From Xylanibacter caecicola (lineage in GTDB: Bacteria; Bacteroidota; Bacteroidia; Bacteroidales; Bacteroidaceae): a DNA stretch of 64,000 nucleotides. Positions within the stretch are counted from its first letter, which is position 1; each line of letters starts with the position of its first letter. The notes beneath the pieces were generated by a model. It was not told where the DNA came from and ran no database searches. It saw only the letters and a list, made by a program, of their open reading frames with translations. A program made the position numbers and the translations under genes. Positions 7,465 to 15,931 of the stretch are shown in pieces. The stretch lies in contig NZ_JABKKJ010000003.1 of NCBI RefSeq assembly GCF_013166515.1, positions 1 through 64,000 of the forward strand, in the 5' to 3' direction.

Positions 7465-8640
7465 ATGCAGTGGACAGACAGAATACGTCAGGTTAAAATA
7501 CTCCTTGTCATGGCAGCCGTAATCATAGCCGTGGCATCTCTCGTCGTGTCGGATATCCTTGTAAAGGACCTCGCAGAGGAAGAGCACGGCAAGATGGAGG
7601 TGTGGGCGGAGGCGATGCGTTCGCTTAGCATGGCAGACGAGACGGCAGACCTTAACCTTGTGCTTAAGGTGATAAACGAGAACAATACCATTCCCGTAAT
7701 TGTCCTCGACTCCAACGGAAATGTACAGACCTACCGCAATATAGACATTGATGCGAAGACCGAGGCAGACAGTATGGCATTTGTCTCGTCGATGGGTCGT
7801 CGGCTATACAATGGTGGTCGTCATATAAGTATAGCCATTGGCGACACGTCACAGGCAGAACATATCAGTGTGTGTTATGACGACTCGGTGATGCTAAAGC
7901 GCCTTTCCACCTATCCGTATGTGCAGCTCGGTGTTGTTCTTCTGTTCGTTGTTGTGGCAATTTTTGCCCTTCTGACGTCAAAGAAAGCCGAGCAGAACAA
8001 GGTGTGGGTGGGTCTGTCAAAGGAAACGGCGCACCAGCTTGGCACTCCGATATCCAGTCTTATGGCATGGATAGAAATCCTAAAAGAAACCTATCCTGAT
8101 GATACATTGGTTCAGGATATGGGCAAGGACGTGCGTCGTCTGCAGCTCATAGCCGAGCGTTTTTCAAAGATAGGTTCTCAACCGGAGGTCGTTCCCGTCA
8201 GTCTCAACGTGGTGTTGGAACACGTGGTGGAATATATGGACCGCCGTACATCGTCACGCGTAAAGATGATATGCAACTGTCCGTCCCATGATGTGGTGGT
8301 TAACATCAACGCATCGCTTTTTGAGTGGGTGGTCGAAAATCTCTGCAAAAACGCCGTGGACGCCATGGAGGGCAGCGGAACCATAACGTTGACCATGTTT
8401 GAAGAGGGCGGCGGTGCCGTCGTAGAGGTGGCGGATACGGGCAAGGGAATAAGAAAAAAGGATATAAGAAACGTTTTCAGACCCGGTTTCACAACAAAGA
8501 AAAGAGGGTGGGGGCTTGGTCTCTCGCTCGCCAAACGCATTGTGGAGGAATACCATAAAGGGCATATATACGTGAAAAGCTCGGAAGTTGGCTTGGGAAC
8601 GACGTTTAGAATAGAGGTGGGGAAATTAAGAGTAAGCTAA
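7465..8640 (+). CDS. Sensor histidine kinase
   Basis: A 391-residue membrane kinase. There is an N-terminal anchor (about 10-28), a periplasmic loop of about 120 residues, a second membrane segment (about 152-170), a short linker, and a kinase core with H box ETAHQLGTPISSL (His 190). It also has NLCKNAVDAM, DTGKGIRKKD and GWGLGLSLAKRIVEEYH. The HQLGTP form of the H box is typical of a Bacteroidota kinase group. No response regulator gene is adjacent, so its partner is encoded elsewhere. It lies 54 bases after the MutS-like gene, which hints at an operon. Confidence 0.92.
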   Translation: MQWTDRIRQVKILLVMAAVIIAVASLVVSDILVKDLAEEEHGKMEVWAEAMRSLSMADETADLNLVLKVINENNTIPVIVLDSNGNVQTYRNIDIDAKTEADSMAFVSSMGRRLYNGGRHISIAIGDTSQAEHISVCYDDSVMLKRLSTYPYVQLGVVLLFVVVAIFALLTSKKAEQNKVWVGLSKETAHQLGTPISSLMAWIEILKETYPDDTLVQDMGKDVRRLQLIAERFSKIGSQPEVVPVSLNVVLEHVVEYMDRRTSSRVKMICNCPSHDVVVNINASLFEWVVENLCKNAVDAMEGSGTITLTMFEEGGGAVVEVADTGKGIRKKDIRNVFRPGFTTKKRGWGLGLSLAKRIVEEYHKGHIYVKSSEVGLGTTFRIEVGKLRVS

Positions 8641-8776
8641 TTAAGAATTAAGAGTTAAGAATTAAGAAAATATGCCTTGGGCGGGAATACCAATTGGTCT
8701 AATTGGTCTAATTAGCCTAATAAGACTAATATCCAACAAGGCATATTTTCTTAATTCTTAACTCTTAATTCTTAAA
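8641..8776. repeat. Long hairpin with AATTAAGAGTTAAG arms
   Basis: The left arm (TTAAGAATTAAGAGTTAAG to AAAATATGCCTTG) is the reverse complement of the right arm (CAAGGCATATTTTC to CTTAATTC), about 40 bases each. The loop holds quasi-repeats of TCTAATTGG. It sits between convergent genes and can act as a bidirectional terminator. An analogous element with the same arm units is at 37364-37498. Confidence 0.75.
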
Positions 8777-8786
8777 TTCCACGTTC

Positions 8787-9482
8787 TTAATTACCATGCT
8801 CCATTCTTCTTTCCACCACTTTCCAGTCGATTATCTTCCAGATATTGTCGATATGTTCGGCGCGACGGTTGCGGTAGTCAACATAGTAGGCATGTTCCCA
8901 CACGTCGAAGCACATCAGCGGGCGCAGTCCGCTGCGTATAGGGTTGCCCGCATTGGACTCCTGCGTTATCACAAGTTTTCCGTCTTTATCCGCCGACAGC
9001 CACACCCAGCCCGAGCCGAATAGTGTTGTGCCCTTTTGCGTGAACTCTTTTTTGAAAGCCTCGAACGACCCGAAGTCGCGGTCTATAGCCTCGGCAATCT
9101 TTCCCGAAGGCATGTTGTCGTCGCATGGAGCGCACAGCTGCATGAAATACATGTTGTGGTTAAGCGTCTGTCCGGCGTTGTTCAGCACGCCTCCCTGCGA
9201 CTTCATCACCACCTCTTCAAGCGATGCACCCTCGAGCGGAGTGCCCGTCAGGGCGTTGTTAAGGTTGGTCACGTAGGTCTGCAAGTGTTTGCCGTGGTGC
9301 AGGGAGACGGTCTCCTGCGATATTACAGGCTCCAGCGCATTTTCCGCGTAAGGGAGTTTTATCAGTTCGAACTTGCCCTCTTTGGGCATTGTCTGTGCCA
9401 TGATGTCTGCCGTGCAGAAACTGTTGATTGTACAAGTCATAATGAAACATTTTAAAAGTTGATAATAGTTCAGCATATTCAC
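8787..9482 (-). CDS. sodB: Superoxide dismutase (Fe/Mn) with N-terminal extension
   Basis: A 231-residue Fe/Mn superoxide dismutase, converting superoxide to oxygen and hydrogen peroxide. Family marks are the metal-ligand regions SLHHGKHLQTYV, NHNMYFMQL and DVWEHAYYVDYRNRRAEHID, plus GSGWVWL. The usual SOD begins near FELIKLPYAENALEP; here about 38 residues precede it. They contain a hydrophobic stretch ending in IMAQ, which could be a signal peptide for a periplasmic enzyme. The exact start is uncertain, since several ATG codons are in frame and later starts would give a cytoplasmic form. It is convergent with the kinase gene across the long hairpin. Confidence 0.9.
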   Translation of the reverse strand: MNMLNYYQLLKCFIMTCTINSFCTADIMAQTMPKEGKFELIKLPYAENALEPVISQETVSLHHGKHLQTYVTNLNNALTGTPLEGASLEEVVMKSQGGVLNNAGQTLNHNMYFMQLCAPCDDNMPSGKIAEAIDRDFGSFEAFKKEFTQKGTTLFGSGWVWLSADKDGKLVITQESNAGNPIRSGLRPLMCFDVWEHAYYVDYRNRRAEHIDNIWKIIDWKVVERRMEHGN

Positions 9483-9552
9483 GTGTGTTTATATGTTATT
9501 GCTCTTTAAAGAATGAGATGTCGGTGGTTGCCACTTTCCGTCCCTTCTGCTG

Positions 9553-9560
9553 CAAATATA
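9553..9560 (-). promoter_or_regulatory. -7 box of superoxide dismutase gene
   Basis: Minus-strand TATATTTG, followed by CAGCAG. It is about 70 bases upstream of the sod start. Confidence 0.45.
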
Positions 9561-9727
9561 AGTATAATGATGTTCCTTTCTGCAGTTTTAACGTATATTC
9601 ATGGCATTATTCTTCATTATTAACCAAAGGACTTTTCTTGGTTAAAAGAGGTTCACGGCGATTGTGAAAAGCCTGCAACAAGGCTTAATTTTAACATTGC
9701 AGGGGTTAATTTTTTCTTTGTAAATCT

Positions 9728-9772
9728 TATGGGGCTTATAGGACTTATAGGTCTTATAGGATCTATAAGACG
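9728..9772. repeat. Short tandem array, period about 10 (CTTATAGGT)
   Basis: GGCTTATAGGACTTATAGG then TCTTATAGGATCTATAAG: four units close to CTTATAGGT. Similar arrays occur at 26466, 40161, 50331 and 59467, and TCTAATTGG relatives at 8691, 19350 and 37411. It lies in the 565-base gap between sod and the CPBP gene. Confidence 0.7.
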
Positions 9773-9799
9773 GTTCCTATGACTCTGTTTTACAACTGC

Positions 9800-9897
9800 C
9801 TGATAATCAAGATGATACCTTTTGACTTCTAAAAGGTGGCGTTTCAGGCTGCAAAAGGGCACCTTTTAGGGGCAGAAAGGTGCCCTTTTGCAATGCG
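9800..9897 (+). repeat. Interspersed repeat family B, copy 2
   Basis: Starts with TGATAATCAAGATGATACC and is followed by about 19-base units such as CTAAAAGGTGGCGTTTCAGG and AAAAGGGCACCTTTTAGG. The 15-base core AATCAAGATGATACC is identical to the copy at 3152. Confidence 0.7.
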
Positions 9898-9950
9898 GGA
9901 GATGTGCTCTCTGCCGGCGGATGATGATTGTCGGATTTCTTAACGCTGTG

Positions 9951-9994
9951 AAAAAACAACGCCCGTTGCGTTTTTAACATCTGCAACGGGCGTT
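9951..9994 (-). terminator. Terminator of the minus-strand operon
   Basis: Perfect 12-bp stem AACGCCCGTTGC (9958-9969) and GCAACGGGCGTT (9983-9994). Read on the minus strand it is followed by GTTTTTTC, so it ends transcription coming from the CPBP gene. Confidence 0.85.
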
Positions 9995-10046
9995 AACTCT
10001 TCGTTAATTCAATTGTCAAGTGAAAGTTAAAGATATAAGTGCTGTT

Positions 10047-10850
10047 TCATCGTTTCATCCTCATGTTGAGTTGATACAGCGACGGCAGGAGTATGAAGAG
10101 CGAGAATATCAGGCTGAGAACAACGCGCCTGTGGTCGCCGCCAAGAAGGTCGATGAGCCACATGTCGTCCTTTCCGGGGAACAGACGCACCACGGCAAAG
10201 GCAGCCGTATTGTTCACCCAGTGGAGCAATATGCCCGGCAGTATGCTCCCCGTGCGATAGTAAATCCAGCCGAGCAGCAGTCCTATGAGGAAGGCATGCG
10301 GCATTTGTGCCGGATTGATATGCACCACGGTGAATATCAATGCAGACACCACAATGGCATACCAGTGGCGGTTGAACGTGCTGAGAAGTGTACGGAGAAT
10401 AGCCCCGCGGAACACCATTTCCTCCACGATGGGTGCGAAGATGCACACCGTAAAGTATCCCAGGTCGTGTTCCATAATCATGGCGAACGTGTCTTTCATC
10501 GTGTCGGGCAGTGGCGGAAGCTGTTCCTGAAGCCATACCGACGGCACAATTGTTCCTACTGCCGCCGTTGCTGTCCAGAAGAAAACACCCCATTGTCTGC
10601 TGCGCAGATATGCCGGCGACACCACGCTCCACTTGCGCCACAGGAATACACCCAGCGTGGCGGCACTGTATACGGCAGATGCGAGTATCGTCATCGCCGC
10701 GTCTTTCGGCAGCTTGGCATTTCCGGTAAACATCAAAAGCACATCTTCAGGACTGTAACCCTCGACGGCGAGCCATACGGAAAATACCGTCCATGACAGG
10801 AAAAACTGCAGGGCGATGAATGTAAAGAGATATAACAGCGATTTTTTCAT
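10047..10850 (-). CDS. CPBP family intramembrane metalloprotease
   Basis: A 267-residue polytopic membrane protein of the CPBP (CAAX protease and bacteriocin-processing, Abi) family. The three signature motifs are seen in order: EEMVFRG (EExxxR-like), then FLIGLLLGW with an upstream His in the HINPAQMPH segment, then LLHWVNN (HxxxN). These residues bind the catalytic metal within the membrane in studied members. About eight hydrophobic segments are present. Substrate is unknown. It is the last gene of a minus-strand run after RibF (12-base gap) and is followed by a strong terminator. Confidence 0.88.
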   Translation of the reverse strand: MKKSLLYLFTFIALQFFLSWTVFSVWLAVEGYSPEDVLLMFTGNAKLPKDAAMTILASAVYSAATLGVFLWRKWSVVSPAYLRSRQWGVFFWTATAAVGTIVPSVWLQEQLPPLPDTMKDTFAMIMEHDLGYFTVCIFAPIVEEMVFRGAILRTLLSTFNRHWYAIVVSALIFTVVHINPAQMPHAFLIGLLLGWIYYRTGSILPGILLHWVNNTAAFAVVRLFPGKDDMWLIDLLGGDHRRVVLSLIFSLFILLPSLYQLNMRMKR

Positions 10851-10862
10851 AATCCTTATTCC

Positions 10863-11792
10863 TTATAAATTCAGTTCCATTACTTTTCTGCGGTCGTCTT
10901 CCAGCTGTTCCTGAAGTTTCTCTGCAGAAGCAAACCTGCGTTCGCCGCGGATGCGTTTCACGAACTCCACCTCCACTTTCCTGCCGTATATGTCGCCTGA
11001 GAAACCGAAGATGTTCACCTCCAACGACACGTCTCCACCACCGAAAGTGGGGCGCGTGCCTATGTTCATCATTCCTGCAAATATGCCGGCAACGCCCTCT
11101 ATGCTTACGGTTACGGCATACACGCCGTTTGCCGGTATCATCTTTCCCTCTCCGGCAACATCTATGTTTGCCGTGGGAAATCCCATTTGACGTCCCTGGT
11201 GCATGCCGTTCACCACGTGCCCGGCAATCTTATATCTGTAGCCGAGGCAGCGGGCAGCCATTTCCACCTCGCCTTCGGACAAGAATGCGCGTACCACCGA
11301 TGAGCTGACATTGACCCCGTTCATCACGAACGCTTCTGCGCGGCGCACCTCCATGCTCGTTTCGGCACCGTATCTCACGTAGTCGTCGAAGCCTTCGGCA
11401 CGGTTGTGCCCGAACCGGTTGTCATATCCCGTTATCAGTGTCTTCACGTTCAGCCTGTCGTGCAGTATCTTTTTCATGAACTCACGGGCAGACAGCGCTG
11501 CCGTTTCTTTTGTGAACGGCAGTACGGCACAGATGTCTATGCCCGTCTCTACCAGCAGTTCCTGCTTCTCGTACGGTGTGTTCAGCATCTGCGGCTTATA
11601 TCCGTTGCCTGTCACCGTGCGCGGATGTCGGTCGAAGGTTATTGCCATCGATGCCATTCCCGTGCGTCGTGCCTCTGCTGTCACGGTGTCTGTCAGAAAG
11701 CGGTGTCCGCGGTGCACTCCGTCGAAAAAACCTATGGTGGCGACACACGGGACATCGTTTCTCGTATCTTCGTTTACGAATAATGTTTTCAT
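10863..11792 (-). CDS. ribF: Bifunctional riboflavin kinase / FAD synthetase RibF
   Basis: A 309-residue enzyme that phosphorylates riboflavin to FMN and adenylylates FMN to FAD. The N-terminal nucleotidyltransferase has GFFDGVHRGHRFL, and the C-terminal flavokinase domain has GRQMGFPTANI and a NGVYAV segment. The start is set at the ATG of MKTLFVNED (11792); a longer frame to 11843 would overlap the HAD gene upstream. The gene lies 22 bases after that HAD gene and 12 before the CPBP gene, so cotranscription is likely. A HAD phosphatase beside RibF might supply riboflavin by dephosphorylating a precursor, but this is only a suggestion. Confidence 0.93.
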   Translation of the reverse strand: MKTLFVNEDTRNDVPCVATIGFFDGVHRGHRFLTDTVTAEARRTGMASMAITFDRHPRTVTGNGYKPQMLNTPYEKQELLVETGIDICAVLPFTKETAALSAREFMKKILHDRLNVKTLITGYDNRFGHNRAEGFDDYVRYGAETSMEVRRAEAFVMNGVNVSSSVVRAFLSEGEVEMAARCLGYRYKIAGHVVNGMHQGRQMGFPTANIDVAGEGKMIPANGVYAVTVSIEGVAGIFAGMMNIGTRPTFGGGDVSLEVNIFGFSGDIYGRKVEVEFVKRIRGERRFASAEKLQEQLEDDRRKVMELNL

Positions 11793-11814
11793 TATCGTTG
11801 TTTTCCTTGTTATT

Positions 11815-12420
11815 TTATATTTTGTCGAGCCACTCGTCGCCACAGGTCACGTGCATGGTGCTGATACCCAGTGTGGCGGCAGCGCGACAATTGGCGGCGG
11901 AGTCGTCGATGAATAGTGTTTCTTCCGCTTTTATTCCCGCTTCGGCAAGTGTCCGGATAAATATCTCCGTGTCCGGTTTTATAAGGTGCATGCGGTACGA
12001 CAGGAACACTTTCTCAAAATAGTTGTCGACGTTCATGCCGTCCATAGGGAAATATTCGTCCGCCGCTTTCTTCCAGTGTATCGGGTTGGTATTACTCAGA
12101 ACGAATAGCCTGTATCTTTCTTTCAGGCTTACAAGCTTTTCGATACGCCTCTTCGGAATGCCCCCGAGCAGGCTGTTCCATGCATTGCATATTGTGTCGT
12201 TGTCTGCCGTGCATGCCGGAGCCTTGCGCCTGACCTCGTCGCAAAACTCCCCGATGCCTGTTTTTCCCGTCTCGAGATCATGGAAGAGGTCTTCCTGCCG
12301 GCACTCGTCAACGTATGCCGATATGCTTTCAGCCCCTATCTTTCGGAACGCCTCGACACACCGTTGTTTGTCAAGGTCGACAAGAACGCAGCCGAAGTCG
12401 AATATGATGTTTCGTATCAT
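11815..12420 (-). CDS. HAD-superfamily hydrolase
   Basis: A 201-residue HAD phosphatase of the YihX-like group with an alpha-helical cap. Motif I is IIFDFGCVLVDLD, motif II VLSNTN, and motifs III and IV are around LIKPDTEIF and LFIDDSAANC. In this position motif I often reads DxGGVL; here Cys replaces the second Gly. Substrate is unknown; small sugar phosphates or FMN are usual for relatives. The gene starts 41 bases after the Ca2+ ATPase stop and precedes RibF, which suggests one transcript. Confidence 0.88.
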   Translation of the reverse strand: MIRNIIFDFGCVLVDLDKQRCVEAFRKIGAESISAYVDECRQEDLFHDLETGKTGIGEFCDEVRRKAPACTADNDTICNAWNSLLGGIPKRRIEKLVSLKERYRLFVLSNTNPIHWKKAADEYFPMDGMNVDNYFEKVFLSYRMHLIKPDTEIFIRTLAEAGIKAEETLFIDDSAANCRAAATLGISTMHVTCGDEWLDKI

Positions 12421-12461
12421 CCTTTTTTATTTTCTTTGTTTCATGGTTCGGGAGCAAATCT

Positions 12462-15098
12462 TCATCCCTTTGTTCCCAATCTTTTCCTTCTGCTTCTCCA
12501 CCTTAATATCTCTCCTATCCACAGCACCGAAGATGTTGAAAGCACTATGACTGCCCATTCGGTTAACGACAGTGGTTCCGTGCGGAACATCTCACCGCCG
12601 AACGTGACGATGAGCCACTGACCTCCTAAGATGAGCAGCAACACGAGATTAAGCCCGTGGTCGCGGCGCAGTCCGCGCAATGCTGAAGTACAGGTGCCAA
12701 GAGTCTTGGCGTTGAAAAGGTTCCAGAACTGCAACATTACGAATGTTGTGAAGAATATGGTAAGTTCGTGCAGTTGCATTTCACGGTCGCTTTGCAGACA
12801 CCATATCAGTATGGCAAACATTACGATGAAGAACAGTGAGCCGATGGTTAGTACCGTACCGAACATCTTCCGGCTGATGATGAACTCGTCGCGGCTGCGC
12901 GGTTTTTCCTTCATCACCGCCTCTTCGGGCGGAAGCGATGCAAGAGCCATTGCCGCGAAGGTGTCCATTATGATGTTCACCCACAATATCTGTGTTACGG
13001 TCAGTGGCATTTCGGTACCTATTAAAGAACCTCCCAGAACGATCAGCAGGGCTGTCACGTTGACAACAAGCTGGAAGAAGAGGAAACGCTGCAGGTTCTT
13101 GTAGAGCGAGCGTCCCCACATCACCGCGGTGACGATGCTGTTGAACGAGTCGTCGAGCAGCGTCATGTCGCTCGCCTCTTTTGCCACGCTTGTGCCGGAA
13201 CCTAACGACAGACCTACATGTGCATGGTTCAGCGCCGGCGCATCGTTTGTTCCGTCTCCCGTTACGGCAACCACTTCGCCGCGTTTCTGCAATATTTCCA
13301 CCAACCGCTGCTTGTCTGCCGGGCGGGCGCGGCTCATCACCTTAAGTTTTTCTACACATCGGTATGCCTCTTCATCCGTCAAGGCGGCAAACTCGGCACC
13401 GGTTATCAGACTTCCCTCATTATTGTCGTTAACGTTTATTCCTATCAGTCTTGCTATTTCGGCAGCTGTGGCAGACGTGTCTCCCGTGACTATCTTAACC
13501 TCTATTCCGGCATCGCGGCACTTGCCTACAGCCTCCGGAACATCGCGGCGTATGGGGTCGGTTATGGCTGTTACGGCGTGCAGTGACATTCCGTGAAGGC
13601 AGTCCTTTATGTCGCCTGTGTGGTCTTTCGGTATCTCGCGGCATGCAAATGCGAGTGTGCGCATAGCCTGGTTTTGCCAGGTACGGAGCTGTTTATCGAC
13701 CTGTTCCTTTTCCTCTGTGTCCATGTCGCAGAAGCCTGTTACTATTTCCGGAGCGCCTTTTACGAAAAGCATCCTGCCTGCCGGTGTTTCGGCAAGCGTT
13801 GCCATATACTTGCGTTCGGTTGAGAAAGGCATTTGGGATATTATCGGACAGTCTTTTCTTATCGTCTTGTAGTCGTATCCCATGCTGTCCGTCCATATCA
13901 GCAGTGCCGTTTCCGTGGGGTTCCCTATGCCCTTGCCGTCGTCCGTTTCGGCAGTGGTGTTGACAGCCATTGCACGTGCAAGGAGATCCATTTTCTGCTT
14001 GTCGCCGTCGGTGCCACTACCGATGTGCAGTCCATTACCCCTTATTTCGGTGAGCTTCATGCGGTTTTCCGTAAGTGTGCCTGTCTTGTCCGTGCATATC
14101 ACCGTTACGGCTCCCATAGTCTCGCAGGCGTGCAGCTTACGCACAAGATTGTTGTTCTTCAGCATGCGCCGCATGTTTAGAGCGAGGCTGAGCGTTACCG
14201 CCATGGGCAGTCCTTCGGGCACGGACATCACTATGAGGGTTACCGACATCATGAAATATTTCATCACCGTCTGTGCCATGCGGAAGTAGTCGGTGCCTCT
14301 CCACACGTCGTCCGTGAAGATGTCGTGACCGAGGAAGAGCACGAAAGCCGCCACCGAAAGAGCCAGTCCGAACTTGCTTATCAGGCGTGCCAGTTTCTCC
14401 AACTGTATGTTCAGCGGTGTCTTGACACTTGTTATCTCCGTGCTGCTGAGCGACAGCCTGCCTATTTCGGTTGCATCGCCCACTTTGCTCACACGGTATG
14501 TGCCGCGTCCTCCTATTACCAGTGTCCCCCTAAGCACCATGTTCGACGGATAGGCAGCCTCCTTGCTGCCGTCGCCAGGGGTGACAGACTTGTGTGCAAT
14601 CGGCTCGCCTGTAAGCGATGATTCGTTGATGTCGAGGCTTACGGCTTTCACGATGATGCCGTCGGCAGGAACCTCGTCGCCTGTTTCTATAAGCACAATG
14701 TCGTCTACGACAACGTCCTTGCGCGCTATTGTCGTCACCTTGCCATCCCTTATTACTTTCACCGGGCTTTCTTCACCGAGGGCAGTGAGCACATTGAACT
14801 TCCTCGTGGCGTCTGTCTCGAAGTAAAAACCTATAGTGGTGGCGAGGAATATGGCGATGAATATGCCTATTGTCTCCATGAAGTCACCCTCAATGAATGC
14901 CAGTATCAGCGATATGGCGGCAGCGGCTATGAGTATTCTTATTATGGGGTCTTTGTATTTTTCGGCATAGAGCGACCATAACGATGCCCTCTTTACCGGT
15001 GTGATGCGGTTTTCGCCGTGTTTCATACGGCTTTGTTCCGCTTCTGCGAACGTAAGTCCTTTAAAATCGGCAGATGTGTTGTCGATGTCTTTATTCAT
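12462..15098 (-). CDS. Calcium-translocating P-type ATPase
   Basis: An 878-residue P2-type cation pump. The phosphorylated residue is Asp 337 in ICTDKTGTLTENRM. The TGE loop is SSLTGEP, the ATP hinge region has VTGDGTNDAPALNHAHVG, and TM4 carries SVPEGLPMAV, which is typical of PMCA-like Ca2+ pumps (P2B). Ten membrane helices are expected: pairs near 60-100, 245-310 and six at the C-terminus. It should export Ca2+ from the cytoplasm using ATP. A minus-strand promoter box is at 15324-15331, so the leader of about 225 bases would contain repeat A copy 1. Confidence 0.92.
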   Translation of the reverse strand: MNKDIDNTSADFKGLTFAEAEQSRMKHGENRITPVKRASLWSLYAEKYKDPIIRILIAAAAISLILAFIEGDFMETIGIFIAIFLATTIGFYFETDATRKFNVLTALGEESPVKVIRDGKVTTIARKDVVVDDIVLIETGDEVPADGIIVKAVSLDINESSLTGEPIAHKSVTPGDGSKEAAYPSNMVLRGTLVIGGRGTYRVSKVGDATEIGRLSLSSTEITSVKTPLNIQLEKLARLISKFGLALSVAAFVLFLGHDIFTDDVWRGTDYFRMAQTVMKYFMMSVTLIVMSVPEGLPMAVTLSLALNMRRMLKNNNLVRKLHACETMGAVTVICTDKTGTLTENRMKLTEIRGNGLHIGSGTDGDKQKMDLLARAMAVNTTAETDDGKGIGNPTETALLIWTDSMGYDYKTIRKDCPIISQMPFSTERKYMATLAETPAGRMLFVKGAPEIVTGFCDMDTEEKEQVDKQLRTWQNQAMRTLAFACREIPKDHTGDIKDCLHGMSLHAVTAITDPIRRDVPEAVGKCRDAGIEVKIVTGDTSATAAEIARLIGINVNDNNEGSLITGAEFAALTDEEAYRCVEKLKVMSRARPADKQRLVEILQKRGEVVAVTGDGTNDAPALNHAHVGLSLGSGTSVAKEASDMTLLDDSFNSIVTAVMWGRSLYKNLQRFLFFQLVVNVTALLIVLGGSLIGTEMPLTVTQILWVNIIMDTFAAMALASLPPEEAVMKEKPRSRDEFIISRKMFGTVLTIGSLFFIVMFAILIWCLQSDREMQLHELTIFFTTFVMLQFWNLFNAKTLGTCTSALRGLRRDHGLNLVLLLILGGQWLIVTFGGEMFRTEPLSLTEWAVIVLSTSSVLWIGEILRWRSRRKRLGTKG

Positions 15099-15149
15099 TT
15101 CCGATATGTATATATAATAATGTTTATGATGTGGATTTTCTCCTTAAAT

Positions 15150-15300
15150 AAGGAGTTAAGGGGAGTCAGGAGGAGGTATGCGGCTTGCGCCGCAGAAGAT
15201 AAAGGGATAAATGTCTGTGCGCCTGCAACAAGGCATACGTCTTTTATCTCCCTGCTATCTCCCCATATATTTCCTCTTATCTCATTTTATCCTCTTCTTT
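15150..15300 (+). repeat. Interspersed hairpin repeat family A, copy 1
   Basis: Purine-rich left arm (AAGGAGTTAAGGGGAGTCAG), then the conserved core TATGCGGCTTGCGCCGCAG with its own small hairpin. Next come AGATAAAGG, a loop with GCAACAAGGCA, and a pyrimidine-rich right arm (GTCTTTTATCTCC and further TATCTCC units). Related copies are at 17705, 27332, 32533 and 43881. It lies between the ATPase gene and its promoter box, in the mRNA leader. Confidence 0.75.
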
Positions 15301-15323
15301 TTCTCCCTCTTCCAAGGGCAATG

Positions 15324-15331
15324 CAAAGTTA
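15324..15331 (-). promoter_or_regulatory. -7 box of Ca2+ ATPase operon
   Basis: Minus-strand TAACTTTG, fitting TAnnTTTG. It is the only such box seen between the ATPase start and the tRNA gene on this strand. No -33 box is clear. Confidence 0.4.
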
Positions 15332-15445
15332 ATATAAAAGAGCCGAAAAAGGGCTTGACATTGTTTCTGACACCCCTATTTTAACGTATATTTTGCATAA
15401 AAACATCTTTTTTATGGTGTATTTGATGCATTTCTTGTAAAAAAA

Positions 15446-15477
15446 TTTGGATATATCATCGAATAGATGTACCTTTG
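15446..15477 (+). promoter_or_regulatory. Promoter of CAT tRNA
   Basis: TTTG (15446-15449), 20 bases, TACCTTTG (15470-15477): a full match to the Bacteroidota -33/-7 pattern. The tRNA begins 36 bases downstream. Confidence 0.75.
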
Positions 15478-15512
15478 CAGCCGAAATCTTTACCACATAT
15501 CACGGTAAAGCC

Positions 15513-15586
15513 GGGCTTATAGCTCAGTTGGTTAGAGCAACAGACTCATAATCTGGAGGTCCCAGGTTCAAGCCCTGGTTGGCCCA
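15513..15586 (+). tRNA. tRNA-Met (anticodon CAT)
   Basis: A 74-base cloverleaf: acceptor GGGCTTA pairing with TTGGCCC (one U-U mismatch, one G-U), D arm GCTC to GAGC, anticodon stem CAGAC/ATCTG around loop with CAT, T arm with GGTTCAAGCCC. CCA is not fully encoded (ACCGA follows). CAT could also be tRNA-Ile2 with lysidine at position 34; I favour elongator Met but cannot exclude Ile2. Confidence 0.9.
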
Positions 15587-15590
15587 CCGA

Positions 15591-15636
15591 AAGACAAAGG
15601 ACACAACTTCAACGGTTGTGTCTTTTGTCTTTTTTA
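15591..15636 (+). terminator. tRNA terminator
   Basis: AGACAAAGGACACAAC pairs with GTTGTGTCTTTTGTCT (one mismatch) around TTCAACG, followed by TTTTT. It starts 5 bases after the tRNA. Confidence 0.85.
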
Positions 15637-15651
15637 TACACTCCTGCAACA

Positions 15652-15766
15652 TCCTGATAATCAGAATGATATCTTTTAGATTTCAAAAGGTGCCCTTTCG
15701 GCGTCTAAAAGGTGTCCTTTCAGGCTCTTATATGCCACCTTTTAGAACCCGAAAGACCACATGTTG
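15652..15766 (+). repeat. Interspersed repeat family B, copy 3
   Basis: Begins TCCTGATAATCAGAATGATA (core changed at three bases from the 3152 and 9800 copies). About 19-base units follow, such as CAAAAGGTGCCCTTTCGGCG and CTAAAAGGTGTCCTTTCAGG. Confidence 0.65.
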
Positions 15767-15853
15767 CGTTTTCGGGGTGCGCACATGGCGCGGTGCGACG
15801 TTTTGAACCGTTTGCCGATGGCATGTCCTAAATCTTTAAATAAAATTAATATG

Positions 15854-15877
15854 GCAGGTTAACACCTGCTTTTTTTG
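15854..15877 (+). terminator. Hairpin with T-run before transketolase promoter
   Basis: GCAGGT (15854-15859), loop TAAC, ACCTGC (15864-15869), then seven T. It fits an intrinsic terminator but no gene ends just upstream. Its T-run overlaps the -33 box of the next promoter. Confidence 0.6.
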
Positions 15878-15905
15878 GTCTTTTTATTTAATTATTTTAA
15901 ATTTG
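15874..15905 (+). promoter_or_regulatory. Promoter of the transketolase-kinase-isomerase cassette
   Basis: TTTG (15874-15877), 20 bases, TAAATTTG (15898-15905). The ATG of the first transketolase gene is 27 bases downstream. Confidence 0.75.
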
Positions 15906-15931
15906 TAAGACATTATTAAACGAACGATATT

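Noticed and set aside
15513..15586. tRNA-Ile2 (lysidine)
   Set aside because: Not excluded. The CAT anticodon fits either; I kept tRNA-Met as the more likely call without an identity-element comparison.
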